Of a DNA stretch of 64,000 nucleotides, positions 43,884 through 52,398 are shown piece by piece. Within the stretch, counting starts at the first letter, position 1. Each line of letters begins with the position of its first letter. The notes under the pieces were generated by a model. It ran no database searches and was not told where the DNA came from. It was given only the letters and a program-made list of their open reading frames with translations. The stretch spans positions 124,001 through 188,000 of the forward strand of contig NZ_JACJSP010000004.1 of assembly GCF_014698235.1 (NCBI RefSeq). The letters run 5' to 3'. Both the position numbers and the translations under genes were made by a program. The DNA is from Limnothrix sp. FACHB-406. Lineage in GTDB: Bacteria; Cyanobacteriota; Cyanobacteriia; CACIAM-69d.

Positions 43884-45374
43884 ATGGCCATTGCACCGAA
43901 CCAAAACATCAGTTCCGGCTCCGACGCGATCGCACCCCAGGATCCGCCAACGGGGCGATCGTCTGGTCTGCGCTCGGTGATCGTAGAAAAGCTTTTCTTT
44001 GGCAACGAGCCAACCCCGGAACTGATTGCCATTTTGCTGGTGTATCTGGTGCAGGGCATTTTGGGGCTGGCTCGTTTGGCCGTCAGTTTTTTCCTGAAGG
44101 ATGAGTTGCACCTGAGTCCGGCGGAAGTGGCGGCCCTGATGGGGGTTGTGGCCATTCCCTGGATGGTGAAACCGCTGTTTGGGTTTATGTCTGACGGGTT
44201 GCCTATTTTGGGCTACCGGCGGCGACCCTACCTCATTCTGTCGGGCATTGGTGGGGCCTTGGCTTGGGTGGCGATGGCCACGGTGGTGCATACGGGCTGG
44301 GCGGCCATGCTGGCGATCGCCCTTTCTTCCCTGGCCGTGGCCGTCAGTGACGTGATTGCCGATTCCTTGGTGGTGGAACGGGCCCGCAACGAGTCCACGG
44401 GCACGGCCGGATCCCTGCAATCCCTTTGTTGGGGGGTTTCGGCGCTGGGGGGCCTGTTGACGGCCTATCTCAGCGGCGTGTTGTTGGAGCAGTTCAGCGC
44501 CCAAACGGTGTTTTGGATGACCTCCATGTTTCCGCTGTTGGTTTGTTTTGGGGCCTTTGCGATCCACGAAACCCCCTTAACCGCCCGTCCAGACCTGAGC
44601 GTGGTTCAACAGCAGGCGCGAGATCTATGGCAGGCGGTTTCCCAGAAGGCGATTTGGCTGCCCACGCTGTTTCTGTTCCTTTGGCAGGCCACGCCCTCAT
44701 CGGATACGGCGTTTTTCTACTTCACCACCAATGAGTTGCAGTTTCCGCCGGAGTTTTTGGGGCGGGTGCGGCTGGTGACCAGTGTGGCGGCCTTGATTGG
44801 GGTTTGGGCATTTCAGCGGTTCTTCAAAACCGTGCCTTTCCGCAAAATTTTCCTTTGGAGCACGCTGGTTTCCACGGCGCTGGGGATGACAACGCTGCTG
44901 TTGGTGACCCATGCCAACCGGGCTTTGGGCATTGATGACCGCTGGTTTAGCTTGGGCGATAGCCTGATTTTGACCGTGGCGGGACAAATTACCTTCATGC
45001 CGGTGTTGGTGCTGTCGGCGCGGCTTTGTCCGCCGGGGGTGGAGGCAACGCTGTTTGCGCTGTTGATGTCGGTTTATAACCTGGCGGGGGCGGTGTCCAG
45101 TGAGTTTGGGGCCCTGCTGACCCATTGGTTGGGGGTGGATGAAACCCACTTCGATCGCCTGTGGTTGTTGGTGACGATCGCCAACTTGTCAACCCTGTTG
45201 CCGCTGCCGTTGGTGGGCTGGTTGCCACAGGATGATGCAACCGATGGCGATGCCCAGCTATCGGAGTTGCCGCCGGAGGTGACAGCCGTGAAACATCGGG
45301 AGCCAAACCTAGTGCCAACCTTTATGCCGGAGATGTCTCCGCAGCCCGATCGGCGCGATCGCTCCAAAACTTAG
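43884..45374 (+). CDS. Folate-biopterin transporter (BT1/FBT) family protein
   Basis: A 496-residue MFS-like protein with about twelve membrane helices. It matches the BT1 pattern: LVYLVQGILGLARLAVSFFLKDELHLSPAEVAALMGVVAIPWMVKPLFGFMSDGLPILGYRRRPYLILSG, and DVIADSLVVERAR. Plant and Synechocystis homologues transport folate across plastid or plasma membranes. Substrate here is inferred only. N-terminal about 40 and C-terminal about 50 residues are polar and variable. A perfect hairpin lies just after the stop. Confidence 0.88.
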   Translation: MAIAPNQNISSGSDAIAPQDPPTGRSSGLRSVIVEKLFFGNEPTPELIAILLVYLVQGILGLARLAVSFFLKDELHLSPAEVAALMGVVAIPWMVKPLFGFMSDGLPILGYRRRPYLILSGIGGALAWVAMATVVHTGWAAMLAIALSSLAVAVSDVIADSLVVERARNESTGTAGSLQSLCWGVSALGGLLTAYLSGVLLEQFSAQTVFWMTSMFPLLVCFGAFAIHETPLTARPDLSVVQQQARDLWQAVSQKAIWLPTLFLFLWQATPSSDTAFFYFTTNELQFPPEFLGRVRLVTSVAALIGVWAFQRFFKTVPFRKIFLWSTLVSTALGMTTLLLVTHANRALGIDDRWFSLGDSLILTVAGQITFMPVLVLSARLCPPGVEATLFALLMSVYNLAGAVSSEFGALLTHWLGVDETHFDRLWLLVTIANLSTLLPLPLVGWLPQDDATDGDAQLSELPPEVTAVKHREPNLVPTFMPEMSPQPDRRDRSKT

Positions 45375-45378
45375 GGTT

Positions 45379-45412
45379 CAGGCGGGCGATCGGGGAGCCG
45401 ATCGCCCGCCTG
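45379..45412. terminator. Perfect 15-bp hairpin after BT1 gene
   Basis: CAGGCGGGCGATCGG (45379-45393) and its exact reverse complement (45398-45412) are separated by GGAG. It starts five bases after the BT1 stop. The next gene, gmhB-like, converges and ends 45 bases away, so the hairpin may serve both. No T-run. Confidence 0.6.
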
Positions 45413-45456
45413 AGATTGAATTAGCAAAGCCGTTCAAAGCCGTTGAGCAATTGAGA

Positions 45457-46041
45457 CTATCGGGGCGATCGCAAAATCCACCGCACCGCTTCTAGCAAAT
45501 TAGCCGCCACAAAGTCCGGCTGCGTCGCGTGTTGATAGTTGCCCGCCAACACCTGCTCCCCAAACCCCGTCGTCACCAAAATGCCCGTACAACCGGCATT
45601 CTTGGCTAGGTCAATATCCGTCGCCTTGTCACCCACCATCACACTGCGCGACAAATCGAGATCCCAATCCCAGGCGGCCGCCACCAGCATTCCGGTGTTG
45701 GGTTTGCGCCAAGTGCTATAGCGGGTGAACTCTGGATCTTTGCCGCCTTCGGGGCCGCTCAGGTACGGGCAGTAATAGAGCGCATCCAGCTTGGCCCCTG
45801 CTTCTTGGTCAAGCAGGCGACAGAGCCGATCGTGCAGCGCGTCTACGTGGGATTGGGGATAGTAGCCCCGGGCTGGGCCGGCTTGGTTGGAAGCCAAACA
45901 GCAAAACCAGCCCGCCTCGTTCAGTTGCCGCACCGCTTGGGCTGTGCCGGGGATTAGGTGCAGGTCTTCGAGGCGGTGAATGTAGCCCGCCTCTTGGTTC
46001 AATACGCCGTCGCGATCGAGAAATACCGCCGGTCTAGACAC
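45457..46041 (-). CDS. HAD-IIIA phosphatase, D-glycero-D-manno-heptose 1,7-bisphosphatase-like
   Basis: A 194-residue protein from GTG 46041 (GGAGAAG upstream), overlapping the preceding GT9 stop by eight bases; another GTG at 46077 adds twelve residues. HAD motifs: FLDRDGVLN (I), SNQAG (II), RKPNTGM (III) and VGDKATDIDLAKNAG (IV). GmhB normally has a Zn loop of one Cys/His pair plus a C-x-C; here the loop CPYLSGPEGGKDPEFTRYSTWRKP keeps only one Cys, so the zinc site seems lost. Likely an LPS-type sugar phosphatase, coupled to the GT9 transferase. Confidence 0.82.
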   Translation of the reverse strand: MSRPAVFLDRDGVLNQEAGYIHRLEDLHLIPGTAQAVRQLNEAGWFCCLASNQAGPARGYYPQSHVDALHDRLCRLLDQEAGAKLDALYYCPYLSGPEGGKDPEFTRYSTWRKPNTGMLVAAAWDWDLDLSRSVMVGDKATDIDLAKNAGCTGILVTTGFGEQVLAGNYQHATQPDFVAANLLEAVRWILRSPR

Positions 46042-46996
46042 CCAACTTCTCCAGAATGGCGCTGGGGGGAATGTCACTCATCCGATCGGTCGGGGACTTG
46101 ATGGCCACGAAGCGATCGTCACCGGGCGGCAGCAGCTTGGCGGGATCGGTGGGGCCAAACAGGGCGATCGTGTAAGTGCCCAGGGCCACAGAAATATGCA
46201 TCGGGCCGCTGTCGCCACAGAGCATCACATTCGCCCCCGCCGTCATCGCCGCGAGTTGACCAATGTTGTTGGGAGTCACCAGTTTCAGGCTCGGACAAGC
46301 GGCCTGCAACGTAGCCACAAAATCCGTATCGTCAGGCCCCTTCACTAGCACGATCGGCAGTTCCGGCTTGGCCTGTTGCACCTTGGTCAACACCGCCTTC
46401 CAGGAGTCCACCGGATAGACCTTATCAAAGCCCTTCAGCTTGGCCATGGCACTGGAGCCACCATGCACCAGCAAATAACCCTGGCCCTTGATCCCCAAGC
46501 GGGCCTGCTCTGCTTCAGCCCAGGCCAGTTCCTTTTGGGGCACTTGCAGCGACAGGGCCGGCCGGGGAGCCGTGATTCCAAAGCCGCGCACCAAGTCGTG
46601 GTACAGATCGCCCGCGTATTGCTCCAAATTCAGGGGCACGGGATCGGTCAAAAACATCTTGCCGCCGGCCGCGTAGCCCACGCGCTTGGGAATCCCCGTC
46701 AGCCACAGCAGCAGCCCCACGGCCCACCGCCGCCCCAGCGACAGCACCGCGTCATATTCCCGATCGCGGATGGTGCCCAGCAGGTTGCCCCAGTCGGCGG
46801 GACTGTTGCGATCCTTGAAGTCAAAGGCGATCGTGTCGCGCACCGAAGCACAGACCTGGTAGGCCGCAACCGATCGCGGCTCCACCACCACGTCAATCTG
46901 CGCCTTCGGGTAGGTCTGCTTCAGTTGGGTCAGGGCGGGGAAAAATAAGATCTGGTCGCCAATGCCACCAGGTACGAGGGCGAGGATCTGCATCAT
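46034..46996 (-). CDS. Glycosyltransferase family 9 (heptosyltransferase-like)
   Basis: A 320-residue GT-B glycosyltransferase similar to LPS ADP-heptose transferases. The start MQILALVPGGIGDQILFFPALTQLK and the C-terminal nucleotide site LCGDSGPMHISVALGTYTIALFGPTDP are diagnostic. Two ATGs (46996, 46993) are tandem. Its stop overlaps the gmhB-like start by eight bases, suggesting co-translation and a common role in heptose-containing surface polysaccharide. Cytoplasmic side of the inner membrane expected. Confidence 0.88.
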   Translation of the reverse strand: MMQILALVPGGIGDQILFFPALTQLKQTYPKAQIDVVVEPRSVAAYQVCASVRDTIAFDFKDRNSPADWGNLLGTIRDREYDAVLSLGRRWAVGLLLWLTGIPKRVGYAAGGKMFLTDPVPLNLEQYAGDLYHDLVRGFGITAPRPALSLQVPQKELAWAEAEQARLGIKGQGYLLVHGGSSAMAKLKGFDKVYPVDSWKAVLTKVQQAKPELPIVLVKGPDDTDFVATLQAACPSLKLVTPNNIGQLAAMTAGANVMLCGDSGPMHISVALGTYTIALFGPTDPAKLLPPGDDRFVAIKSPTDRMSDIPPSAILEKLGV

Positions 46997-47322
46997 AAAA
47001 CTCGCGGGGTTGCCAAGTAGCGGCGGTAAAACAATATCGAAATCCGTGAAATGAAGCCTGAAAAACCGATAGCCAGCAATGGTGTTTCGACCCGCGAGGA
47101 CTTCGCAGGCGAATCCAAATCGCTACGGTCAGGAATCGCTCTCAATTTTAGAAGGATCTGCCCTAGGGTCAACTCGATCGCCCAAATCAACTCCAGGGTT
47201 TAGGGCAGCCCGTCCACAGCCTTGCGAATTCCCGAGAAAGTCGATTGAATCTTGATCGGGCGATCTGCCCAATCCCATTGGGTTCAGTCACAACATCCAC
47301 AACATTATTTAGGAAACCGATT

Positions 47323-48006
47323 TTGTATCTCCTAATTCCGGCGGCCGGCTCCGGCAAGCGCATGGGCGCGGATCGCAACAAACTCCTGATCGACCTAGCG
47401 GGCGAAACAATCTTCGCTTGGACGCTGAAGGCCGCCCAGGCCAGCCCGTCGATCGCCTGGATTGGGATCATGTGTCAGCCGATCGACCGGCCGGATTTCG
47501 AGGCGATCGCCCAGAACCTGCACCTGACCAAGCCCGTTGTGTTTATCCAGGGCGGCGACACCCGCCAAGCCTCGGTCTACAATGGCCTGCAAGCCCTGCC
47601 CCCCGAAGCCGATCGCGTCTTGATCCACGACGGGGCCCGCTGCTTGGCCACCCCAGACCTGTTCGATCGCTGCACCGCCGAGCTGGCCACCTGTCCGGGA
47701 TTGATCGCTGCGATTCCCGTCAAGGACACGATTAAGCAAGTGGATGCGAATCAAATTGTTAGCAACACGCCCGATCGCGCCACCCTCTGGGCCGCCCAAA
47801 CGCCCCAAGGCTTTGAAGTGGCCACCCTCAAGGCCTGCCACGATCGGGGCTTGGCTGAAAACTGGGAAGTCACCGACGATGCCGCCCTGTTTGAGCGGTG
47901 CGGCTTGCCCGTGAAAATCGTGATGGGCGAAGAAACCAACCTGAAAGTCACCACGCCCCAAGACTTGGCGATCGCCGAGTTCATCCTCCGCCAGCGCCAA
48001 CCCTAG
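47323..48006 (+). CDS. ispD: 2-C-methyl-D-erythritol 4-phosphate cytidylyltransferase
   Basis: A 227-residue enzyme of the MEP isoprenoid pathway, transferring CMP to MEP. Motifs: LIPAAGSGKRMGADRNKLL, VLIHDGARC and TPQGFE, with the usual length. The start is TTG 47323 (AGGAAA upstream), because no ATG/GTG fits; another in-frame TTG at 47245 would add 26 residues with no family match. Transcribed toward the small peptidoglycan-binding gene. Confidence 0.92.
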   Translation: MYLLIPAAGSGKRMGADRNKLLIDLAGETIFAWTLKAAQASPSIAWIGIMCQPIDRPDFEAIAQNLHLTKPVVFIQGGDTRQASVYNGLQALPPEADRVLIHDGARCLATPDLFDRCTAELATCPGLIAAIPVKDTIKQVDANQIVSNTPDRATLWAAQTPQGFEVATLKACHDRGLAENWEVTDDAALFERCGLPVKIVMGEETNLKVTTPQDLAIAEFILRQRQP

Positions 48007-48127
48007 CCGTTCCCCAACAACCTAACAACCCAACGCCGCAATCGCCAAAGCGAGCGCTACCATAGCGATCGCAGCCCCTACGATCGTCTTCAAGACCATT
48101 GTGGGAGTGGCTTTCAGTTGATTCGGA

Positions 48128-48418
48128 GTGGTGAATATCTTGTCTAGCAATAACCCACCGGCTAAATCCGAACGCTCCGGCGTGCCGGCCAGCGACCAAG
48201 TGGTCAGTGATATTTTGCGACTGGGCGATCGGGGTAACCTCGTGCAGGTCGTCCAGCATGAACTAAACATGCGTGGTTTTGATGCGGGACAACCGGACGG
48301 TATGTTTGGCCCCCAAACCGAAATCGCCGTCAAACAGGCCCAATCCGCCTATGGTCTCACGCCCGATGGCATCGTTGGGGCAGACACCTGGGAGCGTTTG
48401 GGCTTCACGTTCCGCTAG
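48128..48418 (+). CDS. Peptidoglycan-binding domain protein
   Basis: A 96-residue protein. From about residue 28 it is one PG_binding_1 repeat: LGDRGNLVQVVQHELNMRGFDAGQPDGMFGPQTEIAVKQAQSAYGLTPDGIVGADTWERLG. Start codon is GTG at 48128, with a second GTG at 48131. No signal peptide is visible in the short polar N-terminus, so export is unclear. It may be a stand-alone binding module or a remnant. It is 121 bp downstream of ispD in the same direction and may share its transcript. Confidence 0.8.
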   Translation: MVNILSSNNPPAKSERSGVPASDQVVSDILRLGDRGNLVQVVQHELNMRGFDAGQPDGMFGPQTEIAVKQAQSAYGLTPDGIVGADTWERLGFTFR

Positions 48419-48638
48419 ATTGCCGCGAGCACGTTCCACCCCAAAACCCATCAATCAAAAACCGACGCGGGGCCCAGCAGCCCCCCATCGGTCAACTCAA
48501 AGCGGCACTACAGTCCGCTGTTGGCAATTCAGACGCAAAATCTGATCATTACCCGCAATTGATCATCCAAAATTCATCACCTGTAATTGATCACCAGGGA
48601 GGAGCTAGAGTGCCCCTCTCTGGTGCGGTGACGTTGCC

Positions 48639-49019
<381 letters not shown>

Positions 49020-49179
49020 TCACTGGGCCATTGTGGCTTTCCCCTTGGCACACCTCAAAATCCTCAGGTTGGGATCGGGTTTGCATCGGAGTTGTTGCAC
49101 ACAAAATCTCAGCGATCGCCCGGTTCTAGCCTGGGTGTTGCAGCCCCATCACCACCCCAGGGATCTGGCTCCTTGGGAG

Positions 49180-49230
49180 TTGGCAACCCAGTTTGGTAAC
49201 CAAGCTTGGCAACCCAGTTTGGCAACCAAG
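49180..49230. repeat. 26-bp tandem repeat upstream of glnB
   Basis: A 26-bp unit beginning TTGGCAACCCAGTTTGG starts at 49180 and again at 49206, with a third partial start at 49231. Two units differ by about three positions. Confidence 0.7.
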
Positions 49231-49409
49231 TTGGGGTCAACCAACACCCAAGCATAGAAGGGTTGGCCGTGGCCTGCACAACAAACCGATATCTCTGACG
49301 AAATCGGCATTTTATTAACCCGGTTATCAACCTGGTTATCAACCCGGCTAACGGGGCAACCGCCAGGCGGCTGAGCTAGATCAGAGATGAACAACGCCGT
49401 GGGGCGTTA

Positions 49410-49570
49410 TCCACAGGCTGACCCTTGCAGGCTGGAAAGTGCTGAGCTTGACCCCTGAGTTCGGCCACCGGACGAGGTTGCACGTTGGCGCAAGTGCCTG
49501 TACAGGCCACGCTAAAGCCTGGAACTGCCCACCTGCAAGAGCCAGAGAACAGTGGTTGGCATTTTTAAGG
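49410..49570 (+). ncRNA. Candidate structured RNA upstream of mrdA-type gene
   Basis: CTTGCAGG (49424-49431) is the exact complement of CCTGCAAG (49532-49539), closing a domain of about 115 bases that contains the 12-bp palindrome GCCTGTACAGGC (49496-49507), a GTTGCAC...GCAAG pairing and an unpaired-looking GACCCCTGAGTTCGGCC. A T-run (ATTTTTAA, 49561-49568) follows. The CCCTGAG word in a large internal bubble resembles 6S RNA, but I cannot confirm this; an mRNA leader element of the next gene is an alternative. The strand is assigned only from the T-run. Confidence 0.3.
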
Positions 49571-49779
49571 CTAGCCTATCAAAAGCCGGGGGCGCTCAGG
49601 CTAGTGGGCTGTATATCCCTGGTTGCGTTGGGTTAACAGTTAGCACTGGATCTCATCAGGGTTTTGTAATGCTCGTTACCGGTTGTTGAGCAAGACCTAT
49701 CCCGAGGGGGGAGGGTTGGGTGCGGATCAGACAAGCAATGGCCCTTTGTCGTCGGTAGCCCTGCTGGCTTGCACTTGCT

Positions 49780-51579
49780 ATGGGATTGGTATCTATTCGT
49801 AGGGGCGGCTTTGCTCCGTCATCGGTCGCGCCCGATCGCACCCAAACCTTCCGTGCCCTGGTCTTGATGACTTTGGTAACGGCGCTGATCGGATCCTTGG
49901 CGTTTCGCCTCAGTCGCTTGCAACTGGTGGAGGGGGCTGTGCAGCGCCAGGCCGCAGAGCGGAATCGATTGCGGGGGTTGCCCTTGGTTCCCGATCGGGG
50001 GGCCCTGTTCGATCGTAAGGGCCAGGTGCTCGCTCGGAGTCGCTTAATCCGCAGCGTGTATCTGTCGCCCCAGCGCCACAGCCCGGCCGAGTGGCAGCGG
50101 ATTCTGAAGCCGATGGAAAGCATTTTCGATCGCCCCGTTGCGGCCATTGCCCAACAGATTGCCACTCAGCGTCAGCAGGGCCGGGGTGATATGCCCATTC
50201 GGGTGGCCCGGGATCTGACCCCTGAAGGATTTGTCCGGCTGGCAGAACTGGATCCGGGAGCAGGCATCCTCGCCGTGCGCGTGGAAGCTGAGCGGGACTA
50301 TCCCCACGGTTCGACCGCCGCCCACGTGATTGGCTATTTGGGGGAAGCCAACCCCGAAGATATTAAAAACAACCCCGATTTGCCCATGGGAGCCACCGTG
50401 GGCAAGGCAGGTATCGAACGGTTGGCAGAATCGACCCTGCGGGGCACTTGGGGCTACGACTGGATTGAGGCCGATGCCAAGGGCCGTCTCCTGCGGCCGG
50501 CGGGCCAACGGCCCCCGAAGCCGGGCCAGCCCCTTCAGTTAACGCTGGATTTGGCCGTGCAACAGGCGGCGGAACGGGGACTTCAGGGACGGCGCGGCGC
50601 AGTGGTGGCCATGGATCCCCGCACGGGGGCCATTTTGGCCATGGCCAGCAGCCCCACATTCGATTCCAATTGGTTTACCCAGCGCATTACCAAAAACCAG
50701 TGGGCCCAACTCCAAGACCCCAGCCGCCCCCTGTTGAATCGGGCCCTTCAGGGCTATCCCCCGGCCAGCACGTTCAAGATTGTGACTTCGGTGGCGGCGA
50801 TCGAGTCGGGAGCCTATAGCCCGAATGCCACGGTGGGCACTGCCGGGGCCCTGTCCCTGGGGGGGACGGTGTTTCGGGAACATGGGGGCGGTGGCTACGG
50901 CACGATCGGCTTTGCCAGGGCCCTCGAAGTCAGCAGCAATACCTTCTATTACCAGGTGGGAATGAAGACCGGCCCCGAGGCGATCGCCCAATGGGGCCAG
51001 GCCCTGGGCATTGGTCAGCCGCTGAAGTTGGGGCTGTTGGGCAGTCGGGGCATGTTGCCCACGCCGGCCACCAAACAAACTCTGTACCGTCAACCCTGGT
51101 ACTTGGGCGATACGGTCAGTATGTCGATCGGGCAAGGATTGGTCTTAACCACGCCTTTGGAACTGGCCACGGTTGTTTCCGCGATCGCCAATGGAGGAAA
51201 GCGTGTGGTTCCCCACCTGTTGGCTAACCAAACCAGCCAATCGGACTTTCAGCCCCAGTTGATCGGCCTGAAACCCGAAACCCTGAACGTGGTGCGCCAG
51301 GGACTCAATGCGGTGGTGCGCCAGGGAACCGCCAAAGTGCTCAATGATCCCAGTCTGCCCCCCAGCGCTGGCAAAACGGGAACCGCCGAAGTGCCCAGCG
51401 GCCCCAATAACGCAATGTATGTGGGCTATGCCCCGGTGGATCAACCGCAAATTGCCCTGGCGGTGGCTGTGGAAAATGCTGGCTATGGGGGAGCTGTGGC
51501 GGCCCCGATCGCGAAGGAAGTGTTCAAGGCTTACTTTGGCCCAAAACCGCCCGCCGCTAATCCGCCCGCGAATCCGTAG
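49780..51579 (+). CDS. mrdA: Penicillin-binding protein 2 (elongation transpeptidase), first copy
   Basis: A 599-residue class B PBP. One N-terminal membrane helix (about 25-48), dimerisation domain, then the transpeptidase with S330-T-F-K333 in PPASTFKIV, S385-S-N387, and K532-T-G534 in SAGKTGTAEV. MrdA/PBP2 makes peptidoglycan cross-links during elongation with RodA in the periplasm. The C-terminus is Pro-rich. ATG 49780 is used; no clear ribosome binding site. A second paralogue follows 820 bp downstream. Confidence 0.9.
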   Translation: MGLVSIRRGGFAPSSVAPDRTQTFRALVLMTLVTALIGSLAFRLSRLQLVEGAVQRQAAERNRLRGLPLVPDRGALFDRKGQVLARSRLIRSVYLSPQRHSPAEWQRILKPMESIFDRPVAAIAQQIATQRQQGRGDMPIRVARDLTPEGFVRLAELDPGAGILAVRVEAERDYPHGSTAAHVIGYLGEANPEDIKNNPDLPMGATVGKAGIERLAESTLRGTWGYDWIEADAKGRLLRPAGQRPPKPGQPLQLTLDLAVQQAAERGLQGRRGAVVAMDPRTGAILAMASSPTFDSNWFTQRITKNQWAQLQDPSRPLLNRALQGYPPASTFKIVTSVAAIESGAYSPNATVGTAGALSLGGTVFREHGGGGYGTIGFARALEVSSNTFYYQVGMKTGPEAIAQWGQALGIGQPLKLGLLGSRGMLPTPATKQTLYRQPWYLGDTVSMSIGQGLVLTTPLELATVVSAIANGGKRVVPHLLANQTSQSDFQPQLIGLKPETLNVVRQGLNAVVRQGTAKVLNDPSLPPSAGKTGTAEVPSGPNNAMYVGYAPVDQPQIALAVAVENAGYGGAVAAPIAKEVFKAYFGPKPPAANPPANP

Positions 51580-51749
51580 CAGATTCACCAAGGAGCAGAT
51601 TCGCAAAAATCCACGAAACTCCTGCCAAAAGCCTGCCCAAGACCCATCAAAACCACTCCAGCGAGCGGATCCTTCAAGGCCAACCTTCTGTAGTCCCTGG
51701 ATCTCGGAACAGTTAAGGGCAGGTCAGTCTCAGCAGCTCAGCAACCATT

Positions 51750-51780
51750 TAGGGGCGATCGCACTAGCCGATCGCCCCTA
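51750..51780. terminator. 12-bp hairpin after first PBP2 gene
   Basis: TAGGGGCGATCG (51750-51761) pairs perfectly with CGATCGCCCCTA (51769-51780), loop CACTAGC. It is 170 bases after the stop. AATTCATTGATT follows, no clear T-run. It shares the TAGGGGCG word with the foldback family at 14598-14730. Confidence 0.45.
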
Positions 51781-51846
51781 AATTCATTGATTCGCATCCA
51801 TTCATGAGGCTCATGAGGCTCAATTCAGGCAATTGCTCAAGATTTT

Positions 51847-51922
51847 GAGCCTGATGTCATCAAATCATCAGAATCCCAGGTTCAAAATTTCGAGCCTAAT
51901 GTCATCAAATCATCAGAATCCC
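51847..51922. repeat. 31-bp direct repeat between the PBP2 genes
   Basis: A 31-bp unit starting GAGCCTGATGTCATCAAATC lies at 51847-51877 and again, with one change, at 51892-51922. The spacer is 14 bases. A 14-bp array CCCCGAGCCATTGA also occurs at 52221-52248. Confidence 0.75.
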
Positions 51923-52398
51923 TAATCAGCCCTGCGCCCCAAGCCACAAAACAGCGTGCCATCAGGTCTTTGCGGAACCCGATCGCGCCAAATGCCCAAA
52001 ACTGGTTTGGTCACCCTCAGAATTTCCGGTAAAGTATTGGGCGACGGCCGATTGGGCATGGGTGACAAACAGAAACCCTCATCAATGGGTCACTTAAGCG
52101 CCCGCCGCCCATCAGCAAACCCCCGATCGAATCCCCAAAAGCCTAATTTTTGGGATTTCAAGGGTTGCCTTGTTCCTGGTTTTGTTTTTCCCGTCCCGTT
52201 GCTTCTTCCCTGTGCGATCGCCCCGAGCCATTGACCCCGAGCCATTGACCCCGAGCCTATGCGTTGATGCTCAGAGCTAGACCAGTTGCCCCATGACCTG
52301 CACCTGTTGGTTCGATCGCTAACTGCTCTTGCGCTTGCTGATTGTTGTCCGCTTGGGATTTTTCCCCTTGCTCCCTCTTTCCATCGGCCGATCATCCT

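Larger units (their letters stand above)
51580..52398. other. 819-bp gap between the two PBP2 genes
   Basis: Contains a hairpin terminator-like element (51750-51780), a 31-bp direct repeat (51847-51922), and a 14-bp array (52221-52262). Otherwise no gene: small open frames are not protein-like. Confidence 0.6.

Noticed and set aside
45379-45412. Attachment site or transposon end
   Set aside because: A simple perfect hairpin right after a stop codon between convergent genes is best explained as a terminator.
49424-49550. Cobalamin riboswitch (GCCAG box near 49541)
   Set aside because: The B12 box and conserved GGGAA core were not found, and the downstream gene is a PBP.
51847-51922. Possible CRISPR remnant (31-bp repeat)
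   Set aside because: Only two units with a 14-base spacer, no cas genes nearby.
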